A stretch of 64,000 nucleotides of DNA, taken from the NCBI GenBank assembly GCA_025766275.1, contig JAFKAC010000029.1:558001-622000 (forward strand), in the 5' to 3' direction. This stretch comes from Lactarius indigo (taxonomy: Eukaryota > Basidiomycota > Agaricomycetes > Russulales > Russulaceae). The translations under genes and the position numbers were made by a program. How positions within the stretch are numbered: position 1 is the stretch's first letter; the number at the start of each line of letters is the position of its first letter. This document shows positions 44,401 to 56,696 of this stretch, in pieces. A model generated the notes under the pieces. That model had not been told where the DNA came from, did not search any database, and saw nothing but the letters and a program-made list of their open reading frames with translations.

Positions 44401-47400
44401 TTCCTTTTTTACCCATTCATTTTCTGATGATGGAAACCCTTTCCACTTGATCAGATACTCCAACTTTTGTCCTTTATGCTGTCTCATGTCTAGGATGGTT
44501 TCGACCTCCTGTTCTTCTTCTCCATCAATTAGGTTAGGCAGTGGTGGTGTAAATGCTGGTCCATATGCTGCAGTTTCTCAAAATGGGAAGAGAAGGTCAA
44601 CATGGAACACATCATGTACCTTCATGGTTTCAGGAAGTCGTAATTTGTATGCCACAGGTGAGATCTTCTGTGTAATTGTGAATGGACCATTTCGCTTTGG
44701 AGCTAGCTTTGTAGAAGGTGCTGTTACTTTGAGGTCGCGCCCATCTAGCCATACTTGATCTCCTGTGTGATAAGTGATATGTGGTTCTCTAGTTTTGTAT
44801 TGTTTTAGGATAGATTGTGCGGTGTGTAGGTGTGCTTCTTGTATTTGAAGTAATCAATCTGTTGCTGTTGGGGATCGATTTTCTTCATCAGCTTTGATGT
44901 TCACTGTAGGGTTCATTCCAAATAGAAGTTGGTGCAGCATCCGTTTGGTTATGTCATGTGGCCAGGAGTTGTGCGTGTATTCTGCAATGGGTAGATATTG
45001 ATCCCAATCGTTTTGTCCCTGTTGTCTTACCCAGTGTCATAGATACTGCTCTACCCAGGTGTTCATTCTTTCCGTTTGTCCATCTGTTCGTGGGTGGAAG
45101 GCCATACTCAGGTTTTGTTGAATGCCTGTTTGTTTACAGATGGCTGTGGCAAAAGTGCTGGTGAATCTGTAATCTTGGTCCAAGATAATTTGTTTTGAGA
45201 TTCCAAACCATGGGAATACATGCCAGGGGTAGAGGGTTGCTATGCCTTCTCCTGTGATTTGTTTTGTACATGGAATGAACTTTGTTGCCTTGCTGCAGCC
45301 TTGATCTACGATAGTGAGAATGGTGTCGTACTTTCCTGTTGATGGTAGGTCCGTTATGAGTTCTAGGCTGATATATTGGAATGGTCCTTCTTCCACGGGT
45401 ACGTTTATGTGTTGTAGGGGTGCCTTTCCTTGTGTTCTACTCTTGTTCATTTGACACGTTGGGCATCCTTTTACATACTGTTCTGTAAACTCCTTCAATC
45501 CTTTCCCTGTGTATCACCATTTCATGAGTGCCCAAGTGTTTGCCATTCCTGGATGACCTGCTATTGGGGTGTTGTGGCATTCGTAGAGGGCCTTCCATTG
45601 TGCATCATCGTCATGTAGTGTCACAAATCGTACAAAAAGGTGGTCAGGAAGGACAGTGATGTTGTCATTGATGGGATTCACCCCCCGTTATGGTCTGGAT
45701 GTTGTGAGAGTAGGTCAGCAATGGTATTGGAATGTCCTAGAATATGCTAAAGGGTGAAATCATATTTGGCTAGGGTTTCCATCCATCATGCCTGTCTTCC
45801 CAAAATTTTATAGGGTGCGTGAAAGTAAGATAGGTTATTGTGATCGGTAAGAATAGAGATAGGATGTCTAGCCCCCAAAAGGTGGTGGTGCCAATGATGG
45901 AGCGCCTTCACGATAGCCAACAGTTCGCGGTCATAGATAACATAATTTATTTCTGCAGGGAGGAGAGAAGCGGAGAAGAAAGTGACAGGGTGTAGTTGAC
46001 CATTGTTTTGCGATTGAGAAAGGGTGGCACCAATGGCAAGGTTAGATGCATCGGTTTGAACTGTGAAGGGTTTGTTGTAGTCAATCATGGCTAGAACAGG
46101 TTGTGATGCGAATCTGTCTTTCAGGGAAAGGAAGGCCATTTGTTGTGCATTGCCCCAAATGAAGGGAGTCCCCTTCTTTGTTAAGTCATGGAGTGGTCAT
46201 GCGATGCAGGTGTAGTTGGCAATAAAAGGTTTATAGAAGTTTCCAAATCCCAAGAAAGACTGTACTTCCATAATGGAGCATGGTGTAGGCCAGTCAATAA
46301 GCCCAGTCAATTTGATGGAGTCCATTTCGATTCCTTCTCTTCCGATGATGACTCCTAGATACTCAACGGAGGTGTGTAGAAATTTGCATTTCTCAGGTTT
46401 CAGAAATAGATCATTATCTTGGAGTATCTGGAGTACCTGTTTGATTCAGTTGAGGTGATTGGCCTTTGATCCTTTTGTTGTTACCAGGATGTTGTCCATG
46501 TAGACCTTCAGCCATCCTTGTGCAACCTCATTTCGAAACAAGTCATCCATCATGGTTTGGAAGGTGGTGGGGGTGTTTGTTAGACCAAAGAACATGACTA
46601 AAGGTTTGAATAGACCTCAATTCATTTTGAAAGCCACCTTCCATTGGTCACCATCTTTGATCCAAATATTATTGTAGCCCCATCTGATGTCCATTGTAGT
46701 GTACCAGTCATTACCTGGCACTTGGGTCACAAGATCAGCGATAAGAGGAAGAGGATAGCGGTTCTTTCTGGTCCAGGTATTGAGTTTCCAATAGTCTTGG
46801 ATGGGACGGAGTTTTCCATCTTTCTTCTTAACGAAGAAGAATGGTGCAGCATATGGCAAGTTAGAGGGGCAGATGTAGTGTTTCTCAATATGTTCTTTTA
46901 GAAATTTGTCCAGCGCTGCTTGTTCGTCTTGGGTCAGGGGATAAACCTTGCAGTCCAAGGTTGCTGGAGCATCATCTAAGAGATTGTTAGCGTGATCCCA
47001 TCTTTTCAGCTCAGGGAATTGTTGTGCTTCTTGCTCACTGAATACCTTTTCAAAACTATGAAGTTCTTTGGGGACTAGTTCCTTCCAGGACTTTACAGTG
47101 TTGTCATGAGCAGCTTTAGTGAATTTCTGGGAGTGAGTTGTTTTGCAAAGTCTCATTATGATCTCATTGTCATTTTCAAGATGTAGAGCTTTGAGGAACC
47201 ATCGTTGAGGGTGCATGAAGATTACAGGATTATTTTCTGGTTCTTCCCAGTCCAGGCATACTAGGTTTGAAGCCATCCATGGGTATCCTAGGATCATTTG
47301 GTCTGTTCCTAGATGGGCGATATAGAACTGATGTAGTCGACTGAGTGTGATTTTACTAGTGTCATGGTCTGTCCATAGGTCTAGGTCAATGTAATGTGTG

Positions 47401-47640
47401 ACACTTCCGCTACTATTGATGGTTCCATCAACATTTCTGATGATATGGGGGTGTTGTAGGGTGTGCGAGGTTAGAGATAGTTTGTCAACTAGTTCTTGGG
47501 TTATGAAGTTGTGGGTTGCTCCAGTATTGACTAGAGCTTTGGCCATTTCATATCTTCATTCATAGGGGAATTTGATTCTCATTTTCAGGGCATTTATTTT
47601 AGGTACAGAGATACTATCAGGGAGAAGAGCTTGGATCCAG
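44400..47640 (-). pseudogene. Element D pol
   Basis: Protease: KALVNTGATHNFITQE (47546 down), with Asn for the catalytic Asp. RT: KKKDGKLRPIQDYWKLN, DIRWGYNNIWIKDGDQW and VYMDNILV near 46495, where the second catalytic Asp is Asn. RNase H: VQTDASNLAIGATLSQSQNN and YVIYDRELLAIVKALHHW. Integrase: YVKGCPTCQMNKS, TIVDQGCSKATKFIP, IILDQDYRF and HPRTDGQTERMN. Chromodomain near 44520-44400: EYLIKWKGFPSSENEWVK. Stops lie in most domains, for example near 46600 and 45780. It is an inactive member of the same clade as G2. Confidence 0.85.
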
Positions 47641-47656
47641 GCCATAGGACCAGAGC

Positions 47657-50115
47657 TTAGAGAAAATCTGCGCCCTTGGTGGCGAGCATCTGAGCCAGAT
47701 CATCTTGTTGCTCAGTCATGAGTTTCAGCAAGAACTTGGCGAGTTGTTCCAGAACCTCACAAGTAATGACAGTGTCTTTGGTGACCGGCGATGAGTTGCT
47801 GATTGCAGGGGTTGATTGGGTCGTTGGGGTGTTCTGCGTGATTGGTGTTGAGGTGGTGACAGCGATGCGAGGTTTGCAGTCTGGACAGTTTCTGCTAAGA
47901 TGCCCTTGCTTTCCACAAGTGTAGCATCGCCCTTTGGTATGATACTTCTGTTTTTCATCCTTGGTGGTAGCTTTGTGGATAGCGTTGATGTCCATGGCAT
48001 TGGGATCATTTCATGGTGTGTGGTATTGTTGTTTCCCACAGTTACCATTTGTTGTCCATCATTGCAAGAAGACATTTTGACTGGGGCGTCGACCAGTGTT
48101 CTGTGAAAATGGATTGTACTCTTTGATGGCTTGCTTTTTGAGCCAGTTTTTTTTTTTTTTTTTTTTGAATTAATTTATATTCCGGGGCAGTATTTACTAC
48201 AAAGCTGGTCTTAGCCACTTATCGAGCGTAGCTAACTTATATCTTGTAATGGGCCGTAGCCCGGGTTATGTAATGCGTGCGAGAATGTTCAATATGAGGA
48301 CTTTAAACCCCGTAGAGGGACCCTCCCAGAGGAGCCCAGTCATGTATGTCTGATGTTATGGAATGTTGTGGTCTCATGTTGCTCTGTATGTATGTCATCC
48401 ATCGTCCAGCACCATCCAAACCGGTCCTTCACCCTCCCCTAGACCCTCCCACTACTAACGAACACGACCTACTTACGTTCCCTCAAGGACCCTTAGTAAG
48501 CAACCTCCAAGATTTGGACCCCGCTTGTTGGTGCCCCAGTGGCGATGTGAGAACGGGCAGCACCAGTTGCGTCTCTGACAGTCACATGGGGTGCCCAACC
48601 CCATGGACCTGAGGATCACTGGATGTGACGACCCATGGCAGTGCCACAGGGGTTCTTGCAGGGTTGTTGATTGAGGTTCATGGACCCCTTTCCCTTAGGT
48701 CTCCTGGCAATTATCTGGCGGGGAGTCCATCAAGGGGAAGCTGTTGGGGGTGTGTTCCTATATGGGGCAGTTCGGCTACGTCCATGTTGGTGTTGGGGTT
48801 TCGGTCGGGGTTCAGTTAGGGAATGGAAGGAGTGTGAGATGGAATCGGGAGTAACCGTGATCAGGAGGTAGTAAGGGAGCGGGCAACCGGCTATGACATG
48901 CCAGTCCCAGGGGTTGGTTTTGCAGACATGGGGTGCTGTGGCAGCAGAGCCCAGATAAGGAAGTGAGTGTGGTGGCCGAGATGGGCCAGGGTGGAGGTTG
49001 CAGGGTGGCAGTCAAGCCGGCCCGGGGGGTTGAGTAATGACAGCCCCTGGCAGGAATATTGCCTGAGCGAGGATTGAACCCAGGGGTTTGCACCAAGCTC
49101 TCCCGAGGAGGGTAGGGGACGGTGGTGGAGGCCACTACACCAGCCCGCCCCCCTTTTTGAGCCAGTTGCAGTGTCATTTTTGTGCGCTTTGGATCCACTA
49201 GGCAAAATTGTTGGGGCTGTCATGATCAATACAGGCTCCAGCGAGCAGTGCAGGTAGACCTTGAGCAAACATCCGGAGGATGTTGGGTTTGTCAGCATCC
49301 ATTCCAGCACAGTCTGCGAGGTCTTGAAATTCAGAAATATAGTCATCAAGATTGCTATTTTTCATGCATAGTTTAAGGAGGGCTTGTTGTGCTTTCTTGG
49401 CATTGGAAATGTCCGTAAAAGCATCCTTGAATTCACATGAAATAATCTGCCAAATGTCATGGCCAAACGGAACCGTTTTTGTTCCTGTGTCGATTTGGGT
49501 GAGCCAGTCTGTTGTGTGCGTGACCCATTTTTTGGCTCCTCCTTTGCAAAGATTGAGGAATAGAGTAGCCCACTTGTAAGGATCTTTGATGATTGAAGCA
49601 TCTTTATTCATGAAACAATAATGCTGGAACACACCTAGAAATCGGCACATGTCTGATTGTTTGCTGGAGAAGGCTCAAGGAGCTGTCCCTTTGAGGCATT
49701 CTCCTCGTATCAATCTGAGAAGTTTCTCAAAATTATGTTCATTGGCAGTAAGTGCTCCATCATCGTTGCCATCATTGCCATCTCCATCATCCGGGGTCTT
49801 TCCAAAAGTATCCCCAGGGGTGATAGTGGTGCATCGAGATGGCAGGGTCTTGTTGTCATCCTTTTGTTTACCTTTGTTGGTTGTCTTGTCACTGTGATCA
49901 AAGTTAAGACCAGTGCCACTAATAGTTTTGGAGTGTGTGCTTGGGGGTCGGGACATGTGGGCCGCTTCTTGAGAGGACGCTGCATGCTGTTCGAAGCAGG
50001 TTGGTGTTGGTGCTATTGTAATGGATTTGGCAGCTGTTTGAAGTAACATTTGGTTCTTAAGTTTGTCAACATTCATATTTGGCCAGGGGGCATGGACCAG
50101 TCCAAGGTTTGACAT
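47657..50115 (-). pseudogene. Element D gag, split by SINE
   Basis: Opens MSNLGLVHAPWPNMNVDKLK, then an Asp/Gly/Asn-rich segment (DDGDGNDGNDDG). A TGA near 49676 precedes the capsid part: FQHYCFMNKDASIIKDPYKW, WVTHTTDWL and MKNSNLDDYISEFQDLADCA. The SINE at 48149-49152 interrupts it near KKQ. The 3' end has PNAMDINAIHKATTKDEKQK and a CCHC knuckle CYTCGKQGHLSRNC near 47910, ending at 47657 with pol in the -1 frame. Confidence 0.85.
48149..49152 (-). mobile_element. SINE-like retroposon, copy 3, with target duplication
   Basis: Minus-strand element of about 1 kb. It starts gggggcgggctggtgtagtg with an A-box-like tggtgtagtgg and B box GGGTTCAATCC (49081-49071). It ends ccccggaatataaattaattc plus poly(A), seen as T's at 48147-48166. 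The duplication is ctttttgagccagtt at 48134-48148 and 49153-49167, inside D gag. This is the best-preserved copy and the best source for the family consensus. Confidence 0.85.
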
Positions 50116-50440
50116 TGCTACTCAAAAGGCATAGTGTTGCTTGGAGTTTGGGTTGTACTGAATTTCAAACCAAACCCCACAATAGTTTTTAACAGCTTTC
50201 TTTATGCTGCAGAACAGAGTATAGTAGCCAGCCCATGGGGCTTGGCTATCTCCCTTCTGTAAATATTCAATGTTAGTTCACAAGGGATTGTTAGCGGCCC
50301 CGACATTGTCAGTGTTTTGGGGTGGCAGTTGAAATGGCAGGGAAATAATCCCTCCTCCGTTGTCTTTGGTGAATGTGGATCAGGACATTGATAACAGGTT
50401 CTGTATTTTGGGAATCAAGTTTGGGGAGAGCTCGACTTAA

Positions 50441-50802
50441 TGTTACGCACAGTAAGGTGTATCATTCAGATTCGAGTCAGAGTTTGAATTGGAGTTCAGA
50501 TAATGCTGACAATCAGACAGCAGAGTGATGATGCACAAGACGAGAGGGGAATTGTGAGTCTATGATGAGCGATTGTTTGGATTTGTGAAGCCAAAGATGT
50601 TTATACGAGAGGTTACTGCAGTTGAATACAGTAAGTTGAGCTTAGAGCTCTTAGTACATGGAGTTCTGTCCTCAAGTACTACTGGTGTGAGTCATATGGA
50701 ATCTATGAGAACATCCTTCAAATCATACAGAAAGTGCAAGTCAACAGGTTGGAAGGATGTTGGAAAGGTTGAGAAGATGCAAGAAGAAAACATAGTGTAA
50801 CA
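50441..50802 (-). repeat. Element D 5' LTR
   Basis: 362 bp, minus-strand TGTTACACTATG...CTGTGCGTAACA. It is the uninterrupted reference for the 3' LTR and gives the empty site for the Tc1/mariner-like insertion at about 50675. Confidence 0.92.
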
Positions 50803-50841
50803 GCCCTGGTGCCCTAGCCACTCCACTTGGCTGGTCACTGT

Positions 50842-51447
50842 TGATGAACAGACACATAAGAACTATACTCACAGTGGACTGATAGTACTGTGGTGAGATA
50901 TAGAGGGTGACTGGAAGCAGCACAGGGGTGTCAAGCAGAGTGAAGCAAAGTGTAAGTCTGGCACACAGAGCAGTGAGGAACTGATGTTACAATTGAAGGG
51001 ATAAGACATACCTGGCACACAGAGCAGTGAGGAACTGATGTGGACCAGGAGCATACAAGCCTACTACTTATACTATACAGAGGAGTGACACTACTACAAG
51101 GGAAGTAACATAGGGTCACACAATACAAGAGACGTTGTTCTACATGTGGGATAAAGGAATGTGCTTAATGGAGAACAAGGAGCGTAAAACAAAGAGAGTC
51201 CAGACTAAGATGATATCATAGTGACATCACAATAAAGATAACACTGGAAAGAGAACAAAGGAAGGAGTACAATGAAGAGTCTGGAGTAGTCCATATGATG
51301 TCATTGTACAGTGATGTCATAGAAGTCCTAGATTGTACAGATCAAGTCAAATCTAATCTAAAGTGGTTCTAATTAATCTACAGCAGTCTGTATCTGTTAA
51401 GTCCAGTCCGTTAGAGCCGCTAAGTGCGCAAGGGTCACTTATCAACA
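50842..51447 (-). mobile_element. Solo LTR A, TSD actgt
   Basis: 606 bp on the minus strand, with actgt at 50837-50841 and 51448-51452. It lies in the copia A leader 39 bases beyond element D. The segment cctggcacacagagcagtga is duplicated internally, as in the copy at 33574-34176. Confidence 0.92.
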
Positions 51448-52036
51448 ACTGTCTTCCTAGGAGGACACACCAGGCTAAGGTCTGTCTGGGGCCTTACCAG
51501 CCTTCCCCAAGGTGGAGAGCAATGGGGCACCACTTGTCTCTGCTGAGGAACCTCCTGTATCATGTACTGCCTAGTAGTCCTACTTTCACCCCTACTGTTT
51601 TCCTAGCCCCTGCACTCTGCACAAGGAGACTGGGTCTGGTAGCCCCATAATACATATCCAGGTGTGCATGGCCTACTGGGCTGTGTATTGTGGAGCTTAG
51701 TGCCAGCTGTCTCTGGTGCTCCACACTGGGTGCAGGATCTCCTCACCATGGGAGTGTAAAACCTGGTTCAGACTCTGGGGGGTGTTCACCTTATGGTGTT
51801 CTGCAACCAGATACCTGCCTTGTAGCAGCAATGGGAAAGGATTCAGTAAAGCCACTTGTAGTGATGAGGCAACCAACAGGCCAAGGAGGCTGAGGTAGAC
51901 AGCCTTGGGCTCTGAATGATATCCCTTCACCTTCCACCTGACACAAACCATTTGAGCTGTGTCCTAGACACATCCTGGCTGGCAGCTAGCTCATGGTATG
52001 GCAAAGGGATTCCCTCAACCTGGGCCTAGCCCTTGT
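51448..52036 (+). other. Copia A leader remnant and possible degenerate SINE
   Basis: 51448-51655 continues the sequence after the copia A primer site. From about 51660 an A-box-like tggcctactgggc and a weak B-box-like ggttcagactc (51761) suggest an old SINE, but there is no poly(A) and no duplication. The ORFs here lack family likeness. Nothing firmer can be supported. Confidence 0.3.
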
Positions 52037-52123
52037 ACTTTGATCAATATAGTCTTATATCCTCCTCTGCAGTCCCCTTGTGTCCTCTGTGACTCAAGGG
52101 CCCTCTATAGGTTGCATTCTAAC
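52037..52123 (+). repeat. LTR C tail
   Basis: The last 87 bp of LTR C, from actttgatcaatatagtc to gcattctaaca. It is truncated on the left at nearly the same motif that begins the second half of the family. The sequence switches at once to minus-strand gypsy RNase H. Confidence 0.75.
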
Positions 52124-52499
52124 ACAACTACACCTTGGTTGTCATCTTCCCCTTGGTTATAATCTGGTTGACATGAGAGAGTGTCTGCTCTTCTGTTATT
52201 CTTTCCCTTGATGTGATGGATTTTGAAGTTGTATTCCACCAGTTCCAGTACTTCTCATGTGACCTGTCAACTGATCTTCTGTGGCATCTTCCAGTATTGC
52301 AGGTTAAGGTGGTCTAAGAAATCTTAATTTTTTGCAGAGATCCCACCAATAGTGCTCTCCAGTGTCACAACACTTTGACTATGGCAAGGAGTTCCAGGTC
52401 ATAGATGTTGTAAGTTCATTCTTCCTTTGAGAGGGTTGTGGAGTTGTAGCCTACAGGGTGTTTTCAGCCATCACCTTTCTTCTGCAAGAGGATGGGCAC
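52124..52499 (-). pseudogene. Gypsy relic G3, RNase H part
   Basis: Minus frames read NNRRADTLSCQPDYNQGE, an RNase H end like the G2 reading DALSCQPNYDQGE, and further right KHPVGYNSTTLSKEE and YDLELLAIVKVL. Stops and shifts are present. The long-TIR element interrupts the sequence at 52500; it resumes at 54980. Confidence 0.65.
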
Positions 52500-54979
52500 A
52501 TCAGGAAAAACGGTATCCTAAAATTTTTTAAAAACTTTAGCAAATTTTAGAAAAATGGTAATATGTGAATAATTGCTATGATTTTTCAAAAGTTGTGAAA
52601 TTTTGACAAGATAAAGACCTCCCCTCTAATATCTAGTTAGATTTTGTGAAATATTACCAAATATCTGCATAAATGAACACATGTTTAGTGTGTCTTGGAT
52701 GAATGTGTCCAAGTCCAAATTTACATCACATCCAGCAATGCATTTCAGTGCAATTTACTCAACTGTGACTGCATTCACAAAACAATCATATATTTTTGAC
52801 TAAATAAGGTACATGTGCTACAATCTAATTAATGTGAGGGAAGCATGGTGGCAGGTGGGGGTCTTGCGTGGCGTGAATGGTTGCGCCGGGGTCTTGAAGC
52901 CACTTGGCAGGCCTTGCATGCCGTGATGAGGCGGTGTGGCAGGTCGGCAGTGGCGGGGTCTTGATGGCGCGTGGTGGGCTCTTGTGTGGTGTGCTGGGGG
53001 TGTGGCGCCGGTGGTGGTTGGCGTGCTGGGGTGGCGCGCTGGGTTGGCGGTGGCAGGTCTTGACGGCGTGTGGTGGGCTCTTGCGTGGCGTGTTGGGGTC
53101 GTGGCGCTGGTGGTGGTGGGCGCGCTGGGGTGGCGCGCTGGGGTGGCGCGCTGGGTCGGCGGTAGCGGGTCTTGACGGCACGTGGTGGGTTCTTGCATGG
53201 CGTGTTGGGGTCGTGGCGCCGGTGGTGGTGGGCGCGCTGGGGTGGCGCGCTGGGTCGGTGGTGGTGAGGTCCTGCATGCCACACTAGCGTGGCGTGAAGG
53301 CCAGCGGCGACAGCAGTGGGGTCTTGTGTGCCATAAGGGGGTGGTGTGGTGTTAAGTTGGAGGAGGCGGGGTCTTGGGCCCCAGGTCGTGGCGGTGTGGT
53401 GGCGGGTTGGTGGTCGGGGCATTGCATGCCACGTCGGGGGTGGCAATGAGGCCAGTGCAGCCACGGCTGTGGTGGTCACGGAGGGTCCTGCAAGCGGAAA
53501 AAGAAAGAAAAAAAAAAAAAAAACATATCTAAGCATTGGGCCGAAGTCCAGCTCTTCCTCAACCACGTCTTTCCTCTTGCGTAGGCTGTGGAGGTGGTCC
53601 ACGTGTGTGGTGGGAAGAGAAGAAAAAAACCCCCCCCATGGGGGAGCGTTGAGAGGAAATGGAGTGAGCACATGTTCACATGCGTCGCAATGACACACCT
53701 TTCCACGCCACAGATTATACCTCCGCTTGACGAATTTTTTCTAAGTCGCCACACTCGCCGCGTCGCCACGTCACCTCCCTCCTGCATCTTGGATACAGTA
53801 AGTGTTTTTTTTTTTCCCCTTGTCTCTCACCACGCTGATATCCAGGCCACTGTACCCGTTCACACCACTGCTATCCCAGTCTGGTCAGTGTGGCCTCCAC
53901 TCCCACAGCCAACGCAAGATGCAGCCGATGGTACATTTTTTTTTTTCTTTTTTGTTTTCTTTTAACGGGCCCCTCAAGGATCTACCACCACACTACGCAA
54001 GGACGACGCCCACACCCCGTCTGCGGCAAGCGCCGGCTATGCAAGCCACCACCACCCTCCCTCAGCCCCAACACCCCCGCTGCCATTCCCCGCCACACTC
54101 ATCACGAAGAGGCGGCTGACGACGAGCTGGGCTTTGGCCCAGCAGACAAGATATGTTTTCCTTTCCTTTTCTCTTTTTCTCTTTCTCATTCTGCTTCTCT
54201 AGCGCATGCAGTGCACCCCCCACCTTGCCTCGCAAGTCCTCCCCACCACCTCGCCACATGCAAGACAGGACAACGGCGCCACGCCGTCCCCTCCAACCAC
54301 GGCTGCCCCTCCATGCACATCTGCCTTGCACAAGTGCCACGGCGCTCCGAGAATCCAGGTAAGTTTTTTTTTTTTTTCCTTTAATGTTGAACTCAGCGCA
54401 GGACTGTTGTCCACCCATTTGCTTGCCACCACACCACTTGTGGCAATGCTGCCGCCGCCCACTTGGCTCAAAGTATAATATTTAGATAAGTTTTTTTTTT
54501 CCTTTTCTTTTCTTCTTTTTCTTATATTGAACCTGCAGGCCTATGGCAATTGACACTGCTACCCTGCTCCACTGTTATGCTGCTGCACAATTGTGGTCAT
54601 GTGACCAGACCACCACCACCTTTGACGCTACCACCACCTACCTTGTATTAGTTGTAGTTTTATGTATTCTTATTAGTCACAATATATTATTGTTTTTTGG
54701 ATGCAACACTAATTGAATGCCTTGTTTGCAACTGAATACTCTGCCTGTTGTGATGAAATTTTGGACACATTCATCTAAGATATGCTGAGATATGTCCATT
54801 TATGCCAATATCTGGTAAGATTTTGCAAAATATTACTGGAAATTTGGAGGGAGGTTTTTATCTCACCTATCTTAACAATCTTGGAAATTCAGAAATATCG
54901 CTAATTTCTCAGCATATATTGCCATTTTTCTAAAATTTGTTAAAGTTTTTGAAAATTTCAGGATACCATTTTTCCTGAT
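52500..54979. mobile_element. Long-TIR DNA transposon, non-autonomous
   Basis: 2,480 bp. Outer ends ATCAGGAAAAACGGTATCCT and, on the opposite strand, ATCAGGAAAAATGGTATCCT. Similarity of the inverted arms goes on with mismatches for roughly 240-310 bp (52500 to about 52810, and 54670 to 54979). It includes gatgaatgtgtccaa on both arms. The flanks atgggcac and atggccac are a possible imperfect 8-bp duplication, offset by two bases from the arm ends. The core is GC-rich and repetitive with several poly(T) and poly(A) runs, and has no transposase motif. Confidence 0.75.
52940..53285 (+). repeat. GC-rich tandem repeat inside long-TIR element
   Basis: About three units of 99-112 bp. Anchors gtcttgatggcgcg, gtcttgacggcgtg and gtcttgacggcacg occur near 52959, 53058 and 53170. 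Each is followed by a gtgttggggtcgtggcgc-like part and ggtggcgcgctgggt. The ORFs in several frames come from the repeat, not from selection. Confidence 0.7.
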
Positions 54980-55135
54980 GGCCACTGGCTCCGACTGCAA
55001 AGCCTGATGCACCAACTTCTAGTTTAAATTGGTCTTGTAGGCATGGATGAGCCAAGATGGGCTCCTCTGTTACCAAATTCTTTAGTGTATTGAACACTGC
55101 ATCCTCTTCTTCTGTCCATCTTTACCCTGTGTCTT
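54980..55135 (-). pseudogene. Gypsy relic G3, RT/RNase H junction part
   Basis: Minus frame RWTEEEDAVFNTLKNLVTEE, PILAHPCLQDQFKLEVGASG and FAVGAS, the region leading into RNase H. It joins 52124-52499 when the long-TIR element is removed. At about 55135 it meets a plus-strand gypsy relic. Confidence 0.65.
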
Positions 55136-56696
55136 TGCAAGGAGCAGAGCTGAATTACCCTGTGCATGAGAAGGAACTGCTGGCCATTGTACAAGTACTT
55201 GCCAAGTGGCAACCTGAATTGCTGGGCTACAAATTTCAGGTCTGGACAGATCATCATACCCTTGAATACTTTCACACCCAAAAGGACTTGTCCTGCCAAC
55301 AAGCATGTTGGATGGAATTCATGTCACAGTATGACACAATAATCCATTATTTTCCTGGCAAAGAAAACTCTGCTGCTGATGCACTGTCACACCTTCTGGA
55401 CACCACACTGACCTTACTTGTGTCTACCTTGGGTGCAGTGTGACAGGAAAGAATTAGCTTTCAGTTCAAACTAGAGGATGCCATCCTGGATGAAATCAAA
55501 TCAGGATATGCAGATGACCTGTTCACATAAAAACTGGCAAAGGCAGCTGCAGGAATGCCAAACATAAAGCATGACAATGGCTATTGGTTCATCAACAACA
55601 GACTCATCATCCCAAAGTGAACAAAGCTCAGGGAAACACTTTTCCACCTGGCACACAACAATCTTGGACACTTTGGGGTGCCAAAGACCTATGGGGCACT
55701 GCATGACAGCTACTACTGGCCAAACATGTGCCAGGACCGCAAAGAAGGTTACATCCCAGGTTGTGTAGATTGTTAGCAAAATAAGGCAAGAATGATGAAG
55801 CCAATCAGCCCACTGCACCCACTCCCTGTGCCAGATGGACATTGCGACTCAGTCACAATTGACTTCATTGGCCCATTACCAAAAGATGACAGCTTTGACA
55901 CAATCATCATGTTTATGGACTGACTAGGCTCAGACATCCATATCATTCCAACTGTGTCCATGTTAACCACTGAACAGTTGGCAGAAATATTCTTCAACAG
56001 GTGGTACTGTGAGAATTGGTTGTTGTTAGAGATTGTCTCCAACTGTGATAAGCTCTTCTTAGCACATTTCTGGAAATGTTTGCACAAATTAACAGGGGTC
56101 AAGCTTAAGATGTCCGCCAGCTACCACCCAGAAACAGATGGTGCAAGCAAACATATGAACAAGACAGTCATCCAGTGCATCCAATATGCAGTCAAAAGGG
56201 TCCAAAAAGATGGGGCATGTGCACTACCAACAATCCATTTTGACATCATGAACACAATCAATGCCTCAACTGGTCTGACCCCATTCCAACTTTGTTTTGG
56301 GAAAACACCTCATGTGTTACCACCATCAATGGTGGGAATACAAATTGGCTGAATTGCACCAAGCAGCTAAGTTCATGCCATGTTTCAATGGCCCATACAG
56401 CATCATTGCAATTGATGAGACCCATTCCACAGTAACCCTTGACCTACCAGACAAGCTGCATGTCTTCCCAGTATTTCACACCTCAGAAGTCAAGCCCTTC
56501 ACAGAGAATGATGACAAGTGTTTTCCCAATGGGCCCTCATCCCACCAGACCCCATCACAATTGATGGACACAACAAGTTCTTCATAGACAAGATTGTTGA
56601 CCAACATCAACAAGGCTGAGGAAGACAATATAGAGTACAGTGGTGTTGCAAAGGACCAGAAGGCAACAAATGGCTTCTGGTGAAGGAACTTGATGT
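55136..56696 (+). pseudogene. Gypsy relic G4: RNase H, integrase, chromodomain
   Basis: RNase H: AELNYPVHEKELLAIVQVLA, FQVWTDHHTLEYF and FPGKENSAADALSHL. Integrase: HNNLGHFGVPKTYGAL...GCVDC zinc site, VTIDFIGPLPKDDSFDTII, MSASYHPETDGASKHMNKTV and TGLTPFQLCFGKTPHV. Near 56560-56690: FFIDKIVDQHQQG and RQYRVQWC, a chromodomain-like end. Stops at about 55441, 55618 and 55773 and a shift near 56350 inactivate it. It ends in a 12-base LTR C stub. Confidence 0.78.

Larger units (their letters stand above)
41509..50802 (-). mobile_element. Complete chromovirus D, TSD gccct
   Basis: A Ty3/gypsy element on the minus strand. 5' LTR 50441-50802 (362 bp), gag 50115-47657, pol about 47640-44400, a downstream ORF, purine tract aaaggagggggtga, and 3' LTR 43154-41509, enlarged by a Tc1/mariner-like insert. 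Flanking gccct occurs at 41504-41508 and 50803-50807. It sits in the leader of copia A. A SINE also lies in gag (48149-49152). Stops and the YMDN change in RT make it defective. Confidence 0.92.

Noticed and set aside
40363..51447. Head-to-head LTR A copies as one palindromic transposon
   Set aside because: The minus copy has its own actgt duplication, so it is an independent solo LTR in the copia leader.
52829..53698. 289-codon minus-strand ORF and overlapping ORFs in several frames
   Set aside because: They come from a GC-rich tandem repeat with strong codon-position-independent bias; the protein is low-complexity Pro/Thr/His.
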